NCBI GenBank assembly: GCA_013361955.1 | Contig: JABFXA010000128.1 | Coordinates: 1 to 64,000, forward strand | Reading direction: 5' to 3' | Length of the DNA: 64,000 bases | DNA from: Nocardioidaceae bacterium | GTDB taxonomy: Bacteria; Actinomycetota; Actinomycetes; Propionibacteriales; Nocardioidaceae | Part shown: positions 19,110 to 27,721 of the stretch, one piece after another | Numbering within the stretch: position 1 is the stretch's first letter | How the letters are laid out: every line of letters begins with the position of its first letter | Made by a program: the position numbers and the translations under genes | The notes under the pieces: model-generated | Database searches by the model: none | What the model saw: the letters and a program-made list of their open reading frames with translations, nothing else | What the model was told of the DNA's origin: nothing

Positions 19110-20122
19110 CGCAGCACGAACCCCGGGACCAGCGGGTCGTGCGGGTCGACCGAGAACCGGTGCTCGCCCGTGCGGTACGCCGTCCCGGTGACCTGCGGCA
19201 GCACCGCCGGACGCCCGTCGACGTCGACCCGCTCGAGCACCCGCCCGGTGAACGTGCTGCCCACGATCGAGTCGTGCCGCAGCACCGTGCCGGCCGGCAG
19301 CCGGCCGTCCGCGGCCAGCACCGCGAGCCGGGCGCAGGTACCCGACCCGCACGGCGACCGGTCCACCTCGCCGTCCGCGAACACGGCGACGTTGCGCTGG
19401 TGCACCTGCCCGTCGCTGTCCCCGAGGTCGTCGAACCAGATCGTGCCGTAGACGCCGTCGAGCCGCGGGTCGGTCGGGTGCGCCGCGTGCGGGCTGTCGT
19501 CGAGCGCCCACTTGATCTCCCGACCCAGCGCCGTCAGGTCGCCCAGCCGGTCGGCCGTGACAGTCAGGCCGAGCTGCTCGGCGGGCAGGGTCGCGTACGT
19601 CGCCCCGCCGTACGCCACGGTGACCGAGACGTCGCCGCGCGACGTCGGCACCGGTACGTCGCGGGCGACGACCCAGCTGGGCACGTTCACGAAGTCGACC
19701 GCGACCACCCGCGAACCCTTCCGGTGCACCCGCGCGGTCACCCGCCCGGACGGCACGTCGATGACCACGTCGACGCTGCCGGTCTCCGGCGCCGCGACCC
19801 GGCCGGACTCGACCGCCCAGACGCCCAGCGCGATCGTGCCGTGCCCGCAGGCGGTGGAGAACCCGTCCTTGTGCCAGAACAGCACGCCGAGGTCGGCGCC
19901 CTCGTCGTCCGGCGGGACCAGGAACCCGCCGTACATGTCCGCGTGGCCACGCGGCTCCGAGCAGAGCACCGCCCGCAGCGCCTGGACGTCGGGGTCGTTG
20001 ATGGCCAGCGCACGTCGTTCGGCCACTGTGCCGCCGGGGATCGGCACCGGCGGCTCGGCGACGATCCGGAACGGCTCCCCGCCCGTGTGGTAGTCCGTGG
20101 TCGTGATCGTCGACGGCACCAT
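19106..20122 (-). CDS. Proline racemase / hydroxyproline 2-epimerase family
   Basis: TDYHTGGEPFRIV; STACGHGTIALG and DRSPCGSGTCARLA (both catalytic Cys motifs present). Confidence 0.92.
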   Translation of the reverse strand: MVPSTITTTDYHTGGEPFRIVAEPPVPIPGGTVAERRALAINDPDVQALRAVLCSEPRGHADMYGGFLVPPDDEGADLGVLFWHKDGFSTACGHGTIALGVWAVESGRVAAPETGSVDVVIDVPSGRVTARVHRKGSRVVAVDFVNVPSWVVARDVPVPTSRGDVSVTVAYGGATYATLPAEQLGLTVTADRLGDLTALGREIKWALDDSPHAAHPTDPRLDGVYGTIWFDDLGDSDGQVHQRNVAVFADGEVDRSPCGSGTCARLAVLAADGRLPAGTVLRHDSIVGSTFTGRVLERVDVDGRPAVLPQVTGTAYRTGEHRFSVDPHDPLVPGFVLR

Positions 20123-20127
20123 GGCGG

Positions 20128-20865
20128 TCAGGTCGCGTCGCCGAAGGCCCGGTCGACGGCGTCGGCGAAGGCGGCCATCGACGGGTACTCCGCGGCGTAG
20201 CTCCAGTCCCCCGACGGCTCCGGGGTCGCGCCCCAGCCGGGCCGGTCGTGGCGGCGGTTGATCCAGACCGACGGCAGCCCCTCCCGCTTGGCCGGCACGT
20301 GGTCGTGGAACAGGCTCTGCGCCACGTGCAGTAGCTGCGGCCGCTCCACGCCGAGCTCGGGCAGGGTGCGGTCCAGTGCCCGGAAGTGGTTCTCCGCGGG
20401 CTTGTAGGCCCCGACGTCCTCGGCGGTGATGACCGCCGCGAAGTCGCCGTGCAGCCGCCGGTTGCTGCCCGCGAAGCCCTCGCGGTGCACGTTGGACAGG
20501 ATGACCAGCCGGTAGTGCTTCGCGAGTCGCGCCAGCGCGTCGGCGGAGTCGGGGAACGCCGGCCAGTCCGGCACCGAGCCGCCGAGCCGCGTCGCCCACC
20601 CCTCGTTCACCGGCCGGCCGAGGACCTCCCCGGTGCGCCGGAACGCGGACGCGAGCACCTCGGGGTACGACGCCGCCGGCGTCTCCCGCTCGACCGCCGC
20701 CTCGTTGTCGGCGTACGCCAGCAGCAGGTCCTCGTCGCTGCGCTCCAGCCCCTGCTCCCGGGCCCACGGCGACAGCACCGCCGCGATCCCGGCCTCCCAG
20801 TCGATCAGCGTCCCGTAGCAGTCGAAGCTCACCGCCCGGTACGAGGTCAGGTCGAGGTCGGTCAC
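20128..20865 (-). CDS. HAD family hydrolase (haloacid dehalogenase type II-like)
   Basis: VSFDCYGTLIDWEAGI; LVILSNVHREGF; GAYKPAENHF. Confidence 0.9.
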   Translation of the reverse strand: MTDLDLTSYRAVSFDCYGTLIDWEAGIAAVLSPWAREQGLERSDEDLLLAYADNEAAVERETPAASYPEVLASAFRRTGEVLGRPVNEGWATRLGGSVPDWPAFPDSADALARLAKHYRLVILSNVHREGFAGSNRRLHGDFAAVITAEDVGAYKPAENHFRALDRTLPELGVERPQLLHVAQSLFHDHVPAKREGLPSVWINRRHDRPGWGATPEPSGDWSYAAEYPSMAAFADAVDRAFGDAT

Positions 20866-20921
20866 CCGGCAAGTCTGTCAGGCGCGGATCGGCTCGACCC
20901 GCTGGATCACGAAGGAGCCGC

Positions 20922-22562
20922 TCAGCCGGGTGCGTTCCGGTCGGCATCGATCGCCACCCGCAGGACGGCGTCGAAGCCGGTCCCGGACGCCTCGAACTGC
21001 CAGTGCCCGTTGGCGTCCCGCTTCATCTGCCGGACCGCGGCGCGGACCCCGTCGCCGGCCTGCGCGTCGGCAAGGGCGGTGAGCTCCTTCCGCGTGCGCG
21101 CATCGCGCAGACCGACGTACTGCTCACCGGTGTGCAGGAACAGCGCCGGGTCGGCGCTCGGGAACGCCTGCACGTAGTACTGCTTGCGGAAGATCACGTT
21201 GTCGGAGAAGCCGATGCCGCGGGTGTCACGCTCGCCCACGTACATGTCGAGGCGGAACACCAGGCCGGGCGTCGTCTGCTCGGGCTTGACGCGACCGTCG
21301 ACCCATCCCTCCCAGATCAACCGGTCGGCCCCGGCCCACCCCGTGGTCGCGTCGCCACGGTCCGCCAGCGGCTTGCGGAGCTCGGGCTCGAGCGGCGGTG
21401 GACCGTCGGCCAACGCCTTGTCCCTGAAGGGGCCGTAGCAGTTCTCCGCGTCCGGACTCTGGTGGAACAGCTCGAAGTCGACGAACCGAGGCTTGATGCT
21501 CACCCCGAAGTAGAACTCGCTGTCCCCGAACCAGTCCCCACCGCGCTCGATCCGGGCGTCGTCCAGCCACAGCCGGACCCGGTGGGTCCCGTGGAAGAAG
21601 CGCATCGCGATCTCGTAGGCCTCGCGGGACGTGACCAGCGAGTCGACCCCACCATGACACTTGTCGACGAACGTCCGCGGCGCGGCGGGCAGCTGGGCGG
21701 CCGACTGCTTGACCAGGCCGTCGCTGCGGTTGGTCATCAGCGAACCTTCGTCGACCAGGGTCGAGAGCCGGTTCGCGAGCGAAGCGGCCGCGACGCCGTA
21801 CGCCCGGTAGTTGGTGCCCACCACCGTGAGGATCCGGTCCACGGGGAACGCCTTCTCGATCTCGAGGAACCGGGTGCTCTCCGGCGAGAAGGACTCCAGC
21901 TCATCCGACCCGTCCTTCGCCTGGGGCAGCGCCTCCAACAGCCAGCCCGGCAGCCGCTGGAACGCGATGCCGCGATGCGGCGTGCCGAGCGTGACCACCC
22001 GGTGCACCAGCTGCGACGCCGAGCCCGGCCGGTCCGCGTGCATGGCCAGCAGCGCCTCGCGCACGACGAGCCCGCCCATGCTGTGCGCCACGACGTCGAC
22101 GCCGCTGAACCCGCCCGGCGTGTGCCTCTCGACCGACTTCCTGATCAGTCGCACCAGCCGGTACAGCCCCCGGCCGTACGTCGCCAGCCCGCGCGGGCGG
22201 AGGTCGTAGAACCGGTAGACCCAGATCGTGCCGTTGGCGTCCTGGGCCAGGACCCGCTTGGCGATCTGGGGATCGATCAGCACCGTCCCGCTCGCGTCGT
22301 CGGGGTCGAAGCCCTCGAGGTCGGGCGGCGCGGTCATCTGGTCGGCGTAGTAGCCGACGACGTTCGTCGCGTCCGTGTAGCGGTAGCGGTCCGACTTCAG
22401 GGCGCGCAGCAGGAAGCCTTCGTAGATGTAGTTGTCGCCACGTCGGCCCGGGTACACCGTGCCGTCGTTGTAGCCCTGGTAGGCGTTGCGCTGCTCGGCG
22501 GTGACGTCGAGGCCTCCGAAGCCCCGCACGAGCACCAACGGTCGCGTGGCTGAGTCCGCCAT
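20922..22562 (-). CDS. Alpha/beta hydrolase, PGAP1/lipase-like, with additional C-terminal region
   Basis: GVDVVAHSMGGLVVREALLAM nucleophile elbow; VHRVVTLGTPHRGIAFQRLP. Confidence 0.75.
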   Translation of the reverse strand: MADSATRPLVLVRGFGGLDVTAEQRNAYQGYNDGTVYPGRRGDNYIYEGFLLRALKSDRYRYTDATNVVGYYADQMTAPPDLEGFDPDDASGTVLIDPQIAKRVLAQDANGTIWVYRFYDLRPRGLATYGRGLYRLVRLIRKSVERHTPGGFSGVDVVAHSMGGLVVREALLAMHADRPGSASQLVHRVVTLGTPHRGIAFQRLPGWLLEALPQAKDGSDELESFSPESTRFLEIEKAFPVDRILTVVGTNYRAYGVAAASLANRLSTLVDEGSLMTNRSDGLVKQSAAQLPAAPRTFVDKCHGGVDSLVTSREAYEIAMRFFHGTHRVRLWLDDARIERGGDWFGDSEFYFGVSIKPRFVDFELFHQSPDAENCYGPFRDKALADGPPPLEPELRKPLADRGDATTGWAGADRLIWEGWVDGRVKPEQTTPGLVFRLDMYVGERDTRGIGFSDNVIFRKQYYVQAFPSADPALFLHTGEQYVGLRDARTRKELTALADAQAGDGVRAAVRQMKRDANGHWQFEASGTGFDAVLRVAIDADRNAPG

Positions 22563-22676
22563 GGTGACCCCCTCGGCGGCCACCACCGCGACAGCCGCCT
22601 TTACCAAGGTCCGGCCTCAGGCGACCGTCGTCCATAGGGCGGACGGACCATTCGGCCGCGCACACGTGCGCGGGCG

Positions 22677-23048
22677 TCAGGCCCGGAGCGAACGGATGAA
22701 CTCGTCGACGAGCTGCTGCTGCTGGTCAGCCGTGGCCGCGGAGAGCTCCAGTGTCCGCCCGTCGACCGTCACCTTCAGCGACCGTGAGGCGCCCCGCTGC
22801 ACCCACGTCCGCACGACGGAGACGACGGCGTTCACGAGCGGCAGCGAGTCCTTGAGGTGCACGAGCAGCGCGCCGATCGCGGCCAGCTCGAGGCCCTTGC
22901 TGTCGTCCGGCGCCGGCCCGGCCGCGAGCGGGGACACGGAGTCCACGTCGAGCTGGAGCAGCTCCTGGCGGAGGTCACCGGCGAGTCGGTCGAGCTCCTC
23001 GGCGTCGGCCTCGGGCTCGAAGATCTCGATCGTCAGCTCGGTGCTCAT
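22677..23048 (-). CDS. Effector-associated constant component EACC1-like protein
   Basis: About 123 aa: ELDRLAGDLRQELLQLDV...KGLELAAIGALLVHLKDSLPLVNAVVSVVRTWVQRGASRSLKVTVDGRTLELSAATADQQQQLVDEFI; fold/length pattern of EACC1 plus adjacent caspase gene. Confidence 0.78.
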   Translation of the reverse strand: MSTELTIEIFEPEADAEELDRLAGDLRQELLQLDVDSVSPLAAGPAPDDSKGLELAAIGALLVHLKDSLPLVNAVVSVVRTWVQRGASRSLKVTVDGRTLELSAATADQQQQLVDEFIRSLRA

Positions 23049-23230
23049 CGCGCCCACCCCGTCCCCGTCCTCGCTCCTCCTGGCTCGACTTGAGCACAGG
23101 CCGGGGGGTGCGTCAACCGACGAACGGCGCGTGCAGTCGCGGATTCCACCTGGCGCCTGAACGTAACGTGTCGTATACCTGCTGGTGGGGGTCGAAGGTC
23201 GGCAGACCTGGACGGGGAAGTAGGTCGGCG

Positions 23231-24748
23231 ATGTCCGGATCGCCAGTCGCCCGGACCGAAGACGCGGTCACCTCGCGCCGGGTGGCACTCGTGGTCGCCG
23301 TGACGGACTACGTCGACGGAGCGGTGCGAAGACTGCGCGCGCCGGCCGGCGACGCGGCCGAGCTGCGCGACCTGCTCGCCGACCCGGAGATCGGCGGTTT
23401 CTCGGTCACGTCGGTGGTCAACGAAAGAGCCCAGCAGATCCGGCTCTCCATCGAGGACTTCCTGTCCGACCGCCGTCCCAACGACCTGCTCCTCGTGTAC
23501 CTCTCGTGCCACGGCCTGATGGATGCCCGTCGTCGTCTGTACTTCGCCGCCCGCGACACGATCAAGAACCGGCTCGCATCGTCGGGCGTGGAGGCGCACT
23601 GGCTGCTCGACCAGCTGGAGGAGTGTCGCGCCCGCCGGCAGATCGTGATCCTCGACTGCTGCTTCAGCGGCGCGTTCGCCCACGGCGCCAAGGGTGATGA
23701 CGACGACATCCGCCTCGGCGAGCGACTCGTCGGCGAGGGACGCGGCAGGGTGGTGCTGACGGCGTCGCGCGCCAGCGAGTACTCCTTCGAGGGCGAGCCG
23801 CTGCAGGGCGAGGACAGTGCGCGCGGATCGGTGTTCACCAGCGCGCTGATCGACGGCATCCGCAGCGGCCGGGCCGACCTGGACGAGGACGGCGACATCT
23901 CCGTCGACGACGCCTACGCGTACGCCTTCGAGCAGGTGCGCCGGTCCGGCACCCAGCAGACACCGCAACGCTGGTTGTACGGCGCGGAGGGCTCGATCCT
24001 GCTGGCCCACACCGCCCAGCGCCAGGCGGCGTCCGACGTACCCGACCCGGCGCCCGAGCTCGTTGCCGCGACGGAGCCGGCACCCGTCCCCCGTCGAGGC
24101 GACTCGTCGCGGCCGAGGGCACGGACCGCCCTCATCGCCGGTGTCGCCGCGCTGGCGCTCGGGGCGGCCGTGCTGGTCGGCGTGCTGATCGCACCGGACG
24201 GCGACCCGGGCGCGACGTCGACGAACGGTGGAGGCGGAGGCGACACGGTGACCGACACGTTCACGACGGAGGCACCCTGGCGGTTCAAGATCGACAACGA
24301 CACCGAGGCGACCCGCGACGGCGAGATCGGCTGCGACGTCACGCTCACCCCCGCCGACAACACCGACCAGCGCGTCTGGAGGAACTTCTTCGGCGCGAGC
24401 ACCTACCAGATGGCGGACGGGGGCGACTTCACGTACCAGGTCAACGACCCCGGCTGCCTCGTGGTGCACCTCGACGGCGACGACCTCACCAGCCTCCCGT
24501 TCAGCTCCAACGCCCAGGACGGTGACACACGTGCGTTCCAGAGCCCCGGCTTCGTCTCGATCAGCGTCTCCGCGTGGAACGGGTCGTCGACCTGCAAGCT
24601 CGTGCTCAACACCGTGGCCGAGGGCAAGACCATCAACACCGCCGACGCGGTGGACGGCAAGGGCCCGGTGCGGATGAGCACCAACGGTCCCGCACGCGTC
24701 TACGTCGCCTCCCCCACCTGCGACATCCAGGTGGCGGCCGCCGAGTAG
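23231..24748 (+). CDS. Caspase-like cysteine peptidase (EACC1-associated type) with TM helix and extracytoplasmic C-terminal domain
   Basis: RRVALVVAVTDYVDGAVRRLRAPAGDAAELRDLL; LSCHGL (His codon about 23510) and LDCCFSGAF (Cys codon about 23660); TM TALIAGVAALALGAAVLVGVLI. Confidence 0.9.
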   Translation: MSGSPVARTEDAVTSRRVALVVAVTDYVDGAVRRLRAPAGDAAELRDLLADPEIGGFSVTSVVNERAQQIRLSIEDFLSDRRPNDLLLVYLSCHGLMDARRRLYFAARDTIKNRLASSGVEAHWLLDQLEECRARRQIVILDCCFSGAFAHGAKGDDDDIRLGERLVGEGRGRVVLTASRASEYSFEGEPLQGEDSARGSVFTSALIDGIRSGRADLDEDGDISVDDAYAYAFEQVRRSGTQQTPQRWLYGAEGSILLAHTAQRQAASDVPDPAPELVAATEPAPVPRRGDSSRPRARTALIAGVAALALGAAVLVGVLIAPDGDPGATSTNGGGGGDTVTDTFTTEAPWRFKIDNDTEATRDGEIGCDVTLTPADNTDQRVWRNFFGASTYQMADGGDFTYQVNDPGCLVVHLDGDDLTSLPFSSNAQDGDTRAFQSPGFVSISVSAWNGSSTCKLVLNTVAEGKTINTADAVDGKGPVRMSTNGPARVYVASPTCDIQVAAAE

Positions 24749-24752
24749 GGCG

Positions 24753-26177
24753 TCAGGGCATCGCCGGCGTGTGCCTCGAGTGTTGGGCCTGCCACCGCAC
24801 CTCGCGCTTCTTGGGTTGACCCACGCAGACGGCCCACCAGAGCAGCAGGCAGCCCGCCACGATGAGGACCGACCCGACCCATGCCGACAAGTCCGCTCCT
24901 TCGTCCGTGAAGTCGCGGTAGAGAGATGTGGCTCTGATCCCGACCTGATACATCAGGATGACGCCGATACATGTCCGCAGAGCCCGGGTTTGGTCGCTGT
25001 TGCCCAGCACCACGGCGGCGATGGCGCAGAGCAAGAACGGGATGAGGCTGTCCACCCGGACCAACCACGGCTCGGAGTCGAGAGCCAACGGCAGGGCCCC
25101 GGCTGAGTCGCCAGTCACCGCCTTCGCCAACCGGTCCGCCTGCGAGTGAACAAGGAATCCAAGAACCGCGAGGAAGAGCGCCACAACCGCCTGGAGCAGA
25201 TGGTTGCTGTGCAGACGCTCCCGCAACCGAGCACTGGTCGCGATGCCGACAGCAGCGGCCAACAGCAGGAGGACCAGCACGGTGTGGACGACGTGGTGCG
25301 GCTCGGTCCGGTCATGGAACGCGGCCCAGGATTCGGCCACCATCCATGCTGCGGCGGCGGTCAGGCCGAGCATCGTGCCCAGCGTCGACGGCTTGCCGCG
25401 GTACACCAGCACCGCTGAGACCAGGGCGACGAGCCCCGGCAACAACCACAGGAACGCGAGCCATTCGTCTGTGTCGGGCTGGAAGTGCCGTGCAGCTCGT
25501 AGGTCGTCGAAGATGCTCGGGAGAGCCACGAGCAGGAGCACCAACGACGCCGTCAACAGGCCGACAAGACCCCACCGGAGACCGGGCGCGAACGCCTCGT
25601 CGCTCCGCGGTTTGGGCTTCGGCACGGGGACCGGCCGCGGTTGCCGGCGTCGCGTCCCGGGGTCGGCGAGCACCTCGTCGAGCTTCGTGAGGAGCTTGCC
25701 GACGGCCCAGTCGAACTGCTCCGGGTGCAGGGCCAGCGCCTCGCGGTACGGCAGCGTGGCCAGTGAGTGCGTCTCGGGCTCGTCCCCCGGCACGGCCGGA
25801 CTGCCCGGGAGGTCCGAGACCCGCGGCATGCGGGCGCCGTCGACCAGGATCGGCACCACCAGCACCTGGCGGCGCAGCGCGGCCTCGATCTCGATCCGTA
25901 CGTAGTCGTTCGGGTCCTCGAGGCGCCGTTCGCCGTTCTCGTCAGCGGCGGTCAGCCATGTCGGGCCGATCACCGCCAGCAGCACGTCGCACGACGCCAC
26001 CGCCTTGGTGATCTTCTTGGCGAAGTCGTCACCGAGCTCGATGGAGTCCACGTCGGTGAAGACCTGTTGCTGGCCGTAGTGCTCGACGAGGCGATCGGTG
26101 AGCCAACCCGTCGGGTAGGCGGAGTCGTCCCGCCGGTAGCTCACGAAGATCCGGCCCGTCACAGGCATCTTGTCCAT
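24753..26177 (-). CDS. TIR domain protein with C-terminal multi-TM region
   Basis: GRIFVSYRRDDSAYPTGWLTDRLVEHYGQQQVFTDVDSIELGDDF...CDVLLAVIGPTWL...RIEIEAALRRQVLVVPILV; multiple hydrophobic helices after residue about 190. Confidence 0.92.
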   Translation of the reverse strand: MDKMPVTGRIFVSYRRDDSAYPTGWLTDRLVEHYGQQQVFTDVDSIELGDDFAKKITKAVASCDVLLAVIGPTWLTAADENGERRLEDPNDYVRIEIEAALRRQVLVVPILVDGARMPRVSDLPGSPAVPGDEPETHSLATLPYREALALHPEQFDWAVGKLLTKLDEVLADPGTRRRQPRPVPVPKPKPRSDEAFAPGLRWGLVGLLTASLVLLLVALPSIFDDLRAARHFQPDTDEWLAFLWLLPGLVALVSAVLVYRGKPSTLGTMLGLTAAAAWMVAESWAAFHDRTEPHHVVHTVLVLLLLAAAVGIATSARLRERLHSNHLLQAVVALFLAVLGFLVHSQADRLAKAVTGDSAGALPLALDSEPWLVRVDSLIPFLLCAIAAVVLGNSDQTRALRTCIGVILMYQVGIRATSLYRDFTDEGADLSAWVGSVLIVAGCLLLWWAVCVGQPKKREVRWQAQHSRHTPAMP

Positions 26178-26356
26178 GTCCCCGTCCCCTGTGGTCGAGA
26201 CGTGGGTGCGACTCCCTCAGTAGAGCACCGGGGGTCGCCGAAAAATACAACGTTCCTTCCTTGGTACAGACCTCTTCATCTCACCCGATCGGGCCATGGA
26301 CCGTCGCTCCCTAACGGTCGGACCATGGAGTGTCTCGGGCCTAGCGGGGAGGCTCC

Positions 26357-27706
26357 ATGAGATACGTGCAGACGCACCGGACCCGATGGACCGCGGCCGA
26401 GGCGGCGACCTACGTCAGGCAGCAGGCGGCCCTGCGAAGCACGAAGTGGCACCGGTTGTGTCTCGGGCTGTGTGCCCGCGCCTACGGGTACGCCGCCAGC
26501 GGGACCCCGAACGCGGACCGCGACGGCTACGTGGAGGCGTCGGACTACTGGGACTCCTCGGCGCACCGGCACGTCGGCGACCGACGTCCGCCGGTCGGCG
26601 CCCTGACCTGCTGGACACGCCCCGGCCGCGCCGGCCACATCGCCGTCGTCGTGCACAGTGGCGACCACGACGTGCACATCGCGAGCAACGACATCAACGA
26701 CGTGGTGGCCGTCGTTCCCCTCGGCTACATCGAGAAGAGCTGGGGGCTGACGTACCGCGGGTGGGCCGAGCCGGACTTCCCGAACGGCATCGGGCGGAAC
26801 CCCGAACAACGTCCTCGTCCGCGAGCCCTGGCGGACGTGTGGTGGCAGCGCCTCAGCCTCGGTGTCACCGACTCGGACAGCGTCCGTGTCTTGCAGCGGC
26901 GACTCAACGCGACCGTCCGGGCACGCCTCGAGGTGACCGGCAGCTATGACGACGCGACGCGCACCGCGGTGGCGAAGTACCAACGCAGCCTGGGCTGGAC
27001 GGGCGTCGATGCGGACGGCCTCATCTTCGACCCGGTGCGTGGCGACGGCGGCCGCGTCACCACCCGCATGCTGTTCCCGGAGACCAGGTTCGACATCCAC
27101 TGGACCGACCCGGGGACCCGCCCGGTCGTCTCGGTGGACAAGCGCCGGGTCGACGCCAAACGGGCGGGCGCCCCTCCCCGTCCGGCCCCGCGTCCGCGCA
27201 CCACCAGGCGCCCGCGAACGCTCTCCGCGTCCGGGGCACGGATGATCGGTGAGTTCGAGGGGTTCAGCGGCAGGCTCTACAACGACCCGGCCGGGCACTG
27301 CACGATCGGGTACGGCCACCTGGTGCACCGCGGACCGATCAACGGAGCGGAGCCGCAGCGCTTCTCACGCGGGATCACCGAGTCGCAGGGTCGCCGGCTG
27401 CTGCGCGAGGATGCCCGCCCGGCAGGGGAGGCCGTCTCGTCGCTCGTCAGGGTCCCCCTGTCGCAGCAGCAGTTCGACGCGCTGTGCAGCTTCACCTACA
27501 ACCTGGGTGCCGGGAACCTCAGGCGCTCCCAGCTTCTCAAGCGCCTGAACGCCGGCGAGTACGACGCGGTGCCGGAGGAGCTGAGCAAGTGGGTGAACGC
27601 CGGAGGACGGGAGCTGCCCGGGCTGGTGAGGCGTCGGCGCGCTGAGGGGGTCCTCTTCCGGGCGGGCTCGTACCCGTGGCAGACCCAGCCGGCCGCCGCC
27701 CGCTGA
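26357..27706 (+). CDS. Three-domain cell-wall hydrolase: CHAP/NlpC-like region, peptidoglycan-binding domain, GH24 lysozyme
   Basis: LCLGLCARAYGY...GALTCWTRPGRAGHIAVVV; VRVLQRRLNATVRARLEVTGSYDDATRTAVAKYQRSLG; IGEFEGFSGRLYNDPAGHCTIGYGHLVHRG. Confidence 0.85.
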   Translation: MRYVQTHRTRWTAAEAATYVRQQAALRSTKWHRLCLGLCARAYGYAASGTPNADRDGYVEASDYWDSSAHRHVGDRRPPVGALTCWTRPGRAGHIAVVVHSGDHDVHIASNDINDVVAVVPLGYIEKSWGLTYRGWAEPDFPNGIGRNPEQRPRPRALADVWWQRLSLGVTDSDSVRVLQRRLNATVRARLEVTGSYDDATRTAVAKYQRSLGWTGVDADGLIFDPVRGDGGRVTTRMLFPETRFDIHWTDPGTRPVVSVDKRRVDAKRAGAPPRPAPRPRTTRRPRTLSASGARMIGEFEGFSGRLYNDPAGHCTIGYGHLVHRGPINGAEPQRFSRGITESQGRRLLREDARPAGEAVSSLVRVPLSQQQFDALCSFTYNLGAGNLRRSQLLKRLNAGEYDAVPEELSKWVNAGGRELPGLVRRRRAEGVLFRAGSYPWQTQPAAAR

Positions 27707-27721
27707 ACACGGACGTGCGTC

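Noticed and set aside
26294-26328. CCATGGACCGT...ACGGTCGGACCATGG dyad upstream of the lysozyme gene
   Set aside because: Arms are interrupted by a 3-nt insertion; too imperfect to claim as an operator without further copies
26357-27706. Prophage remnant, based on the GH24 lysozyme domain
   Set aside because: No integrase, structural, packaging or holin genes nearby
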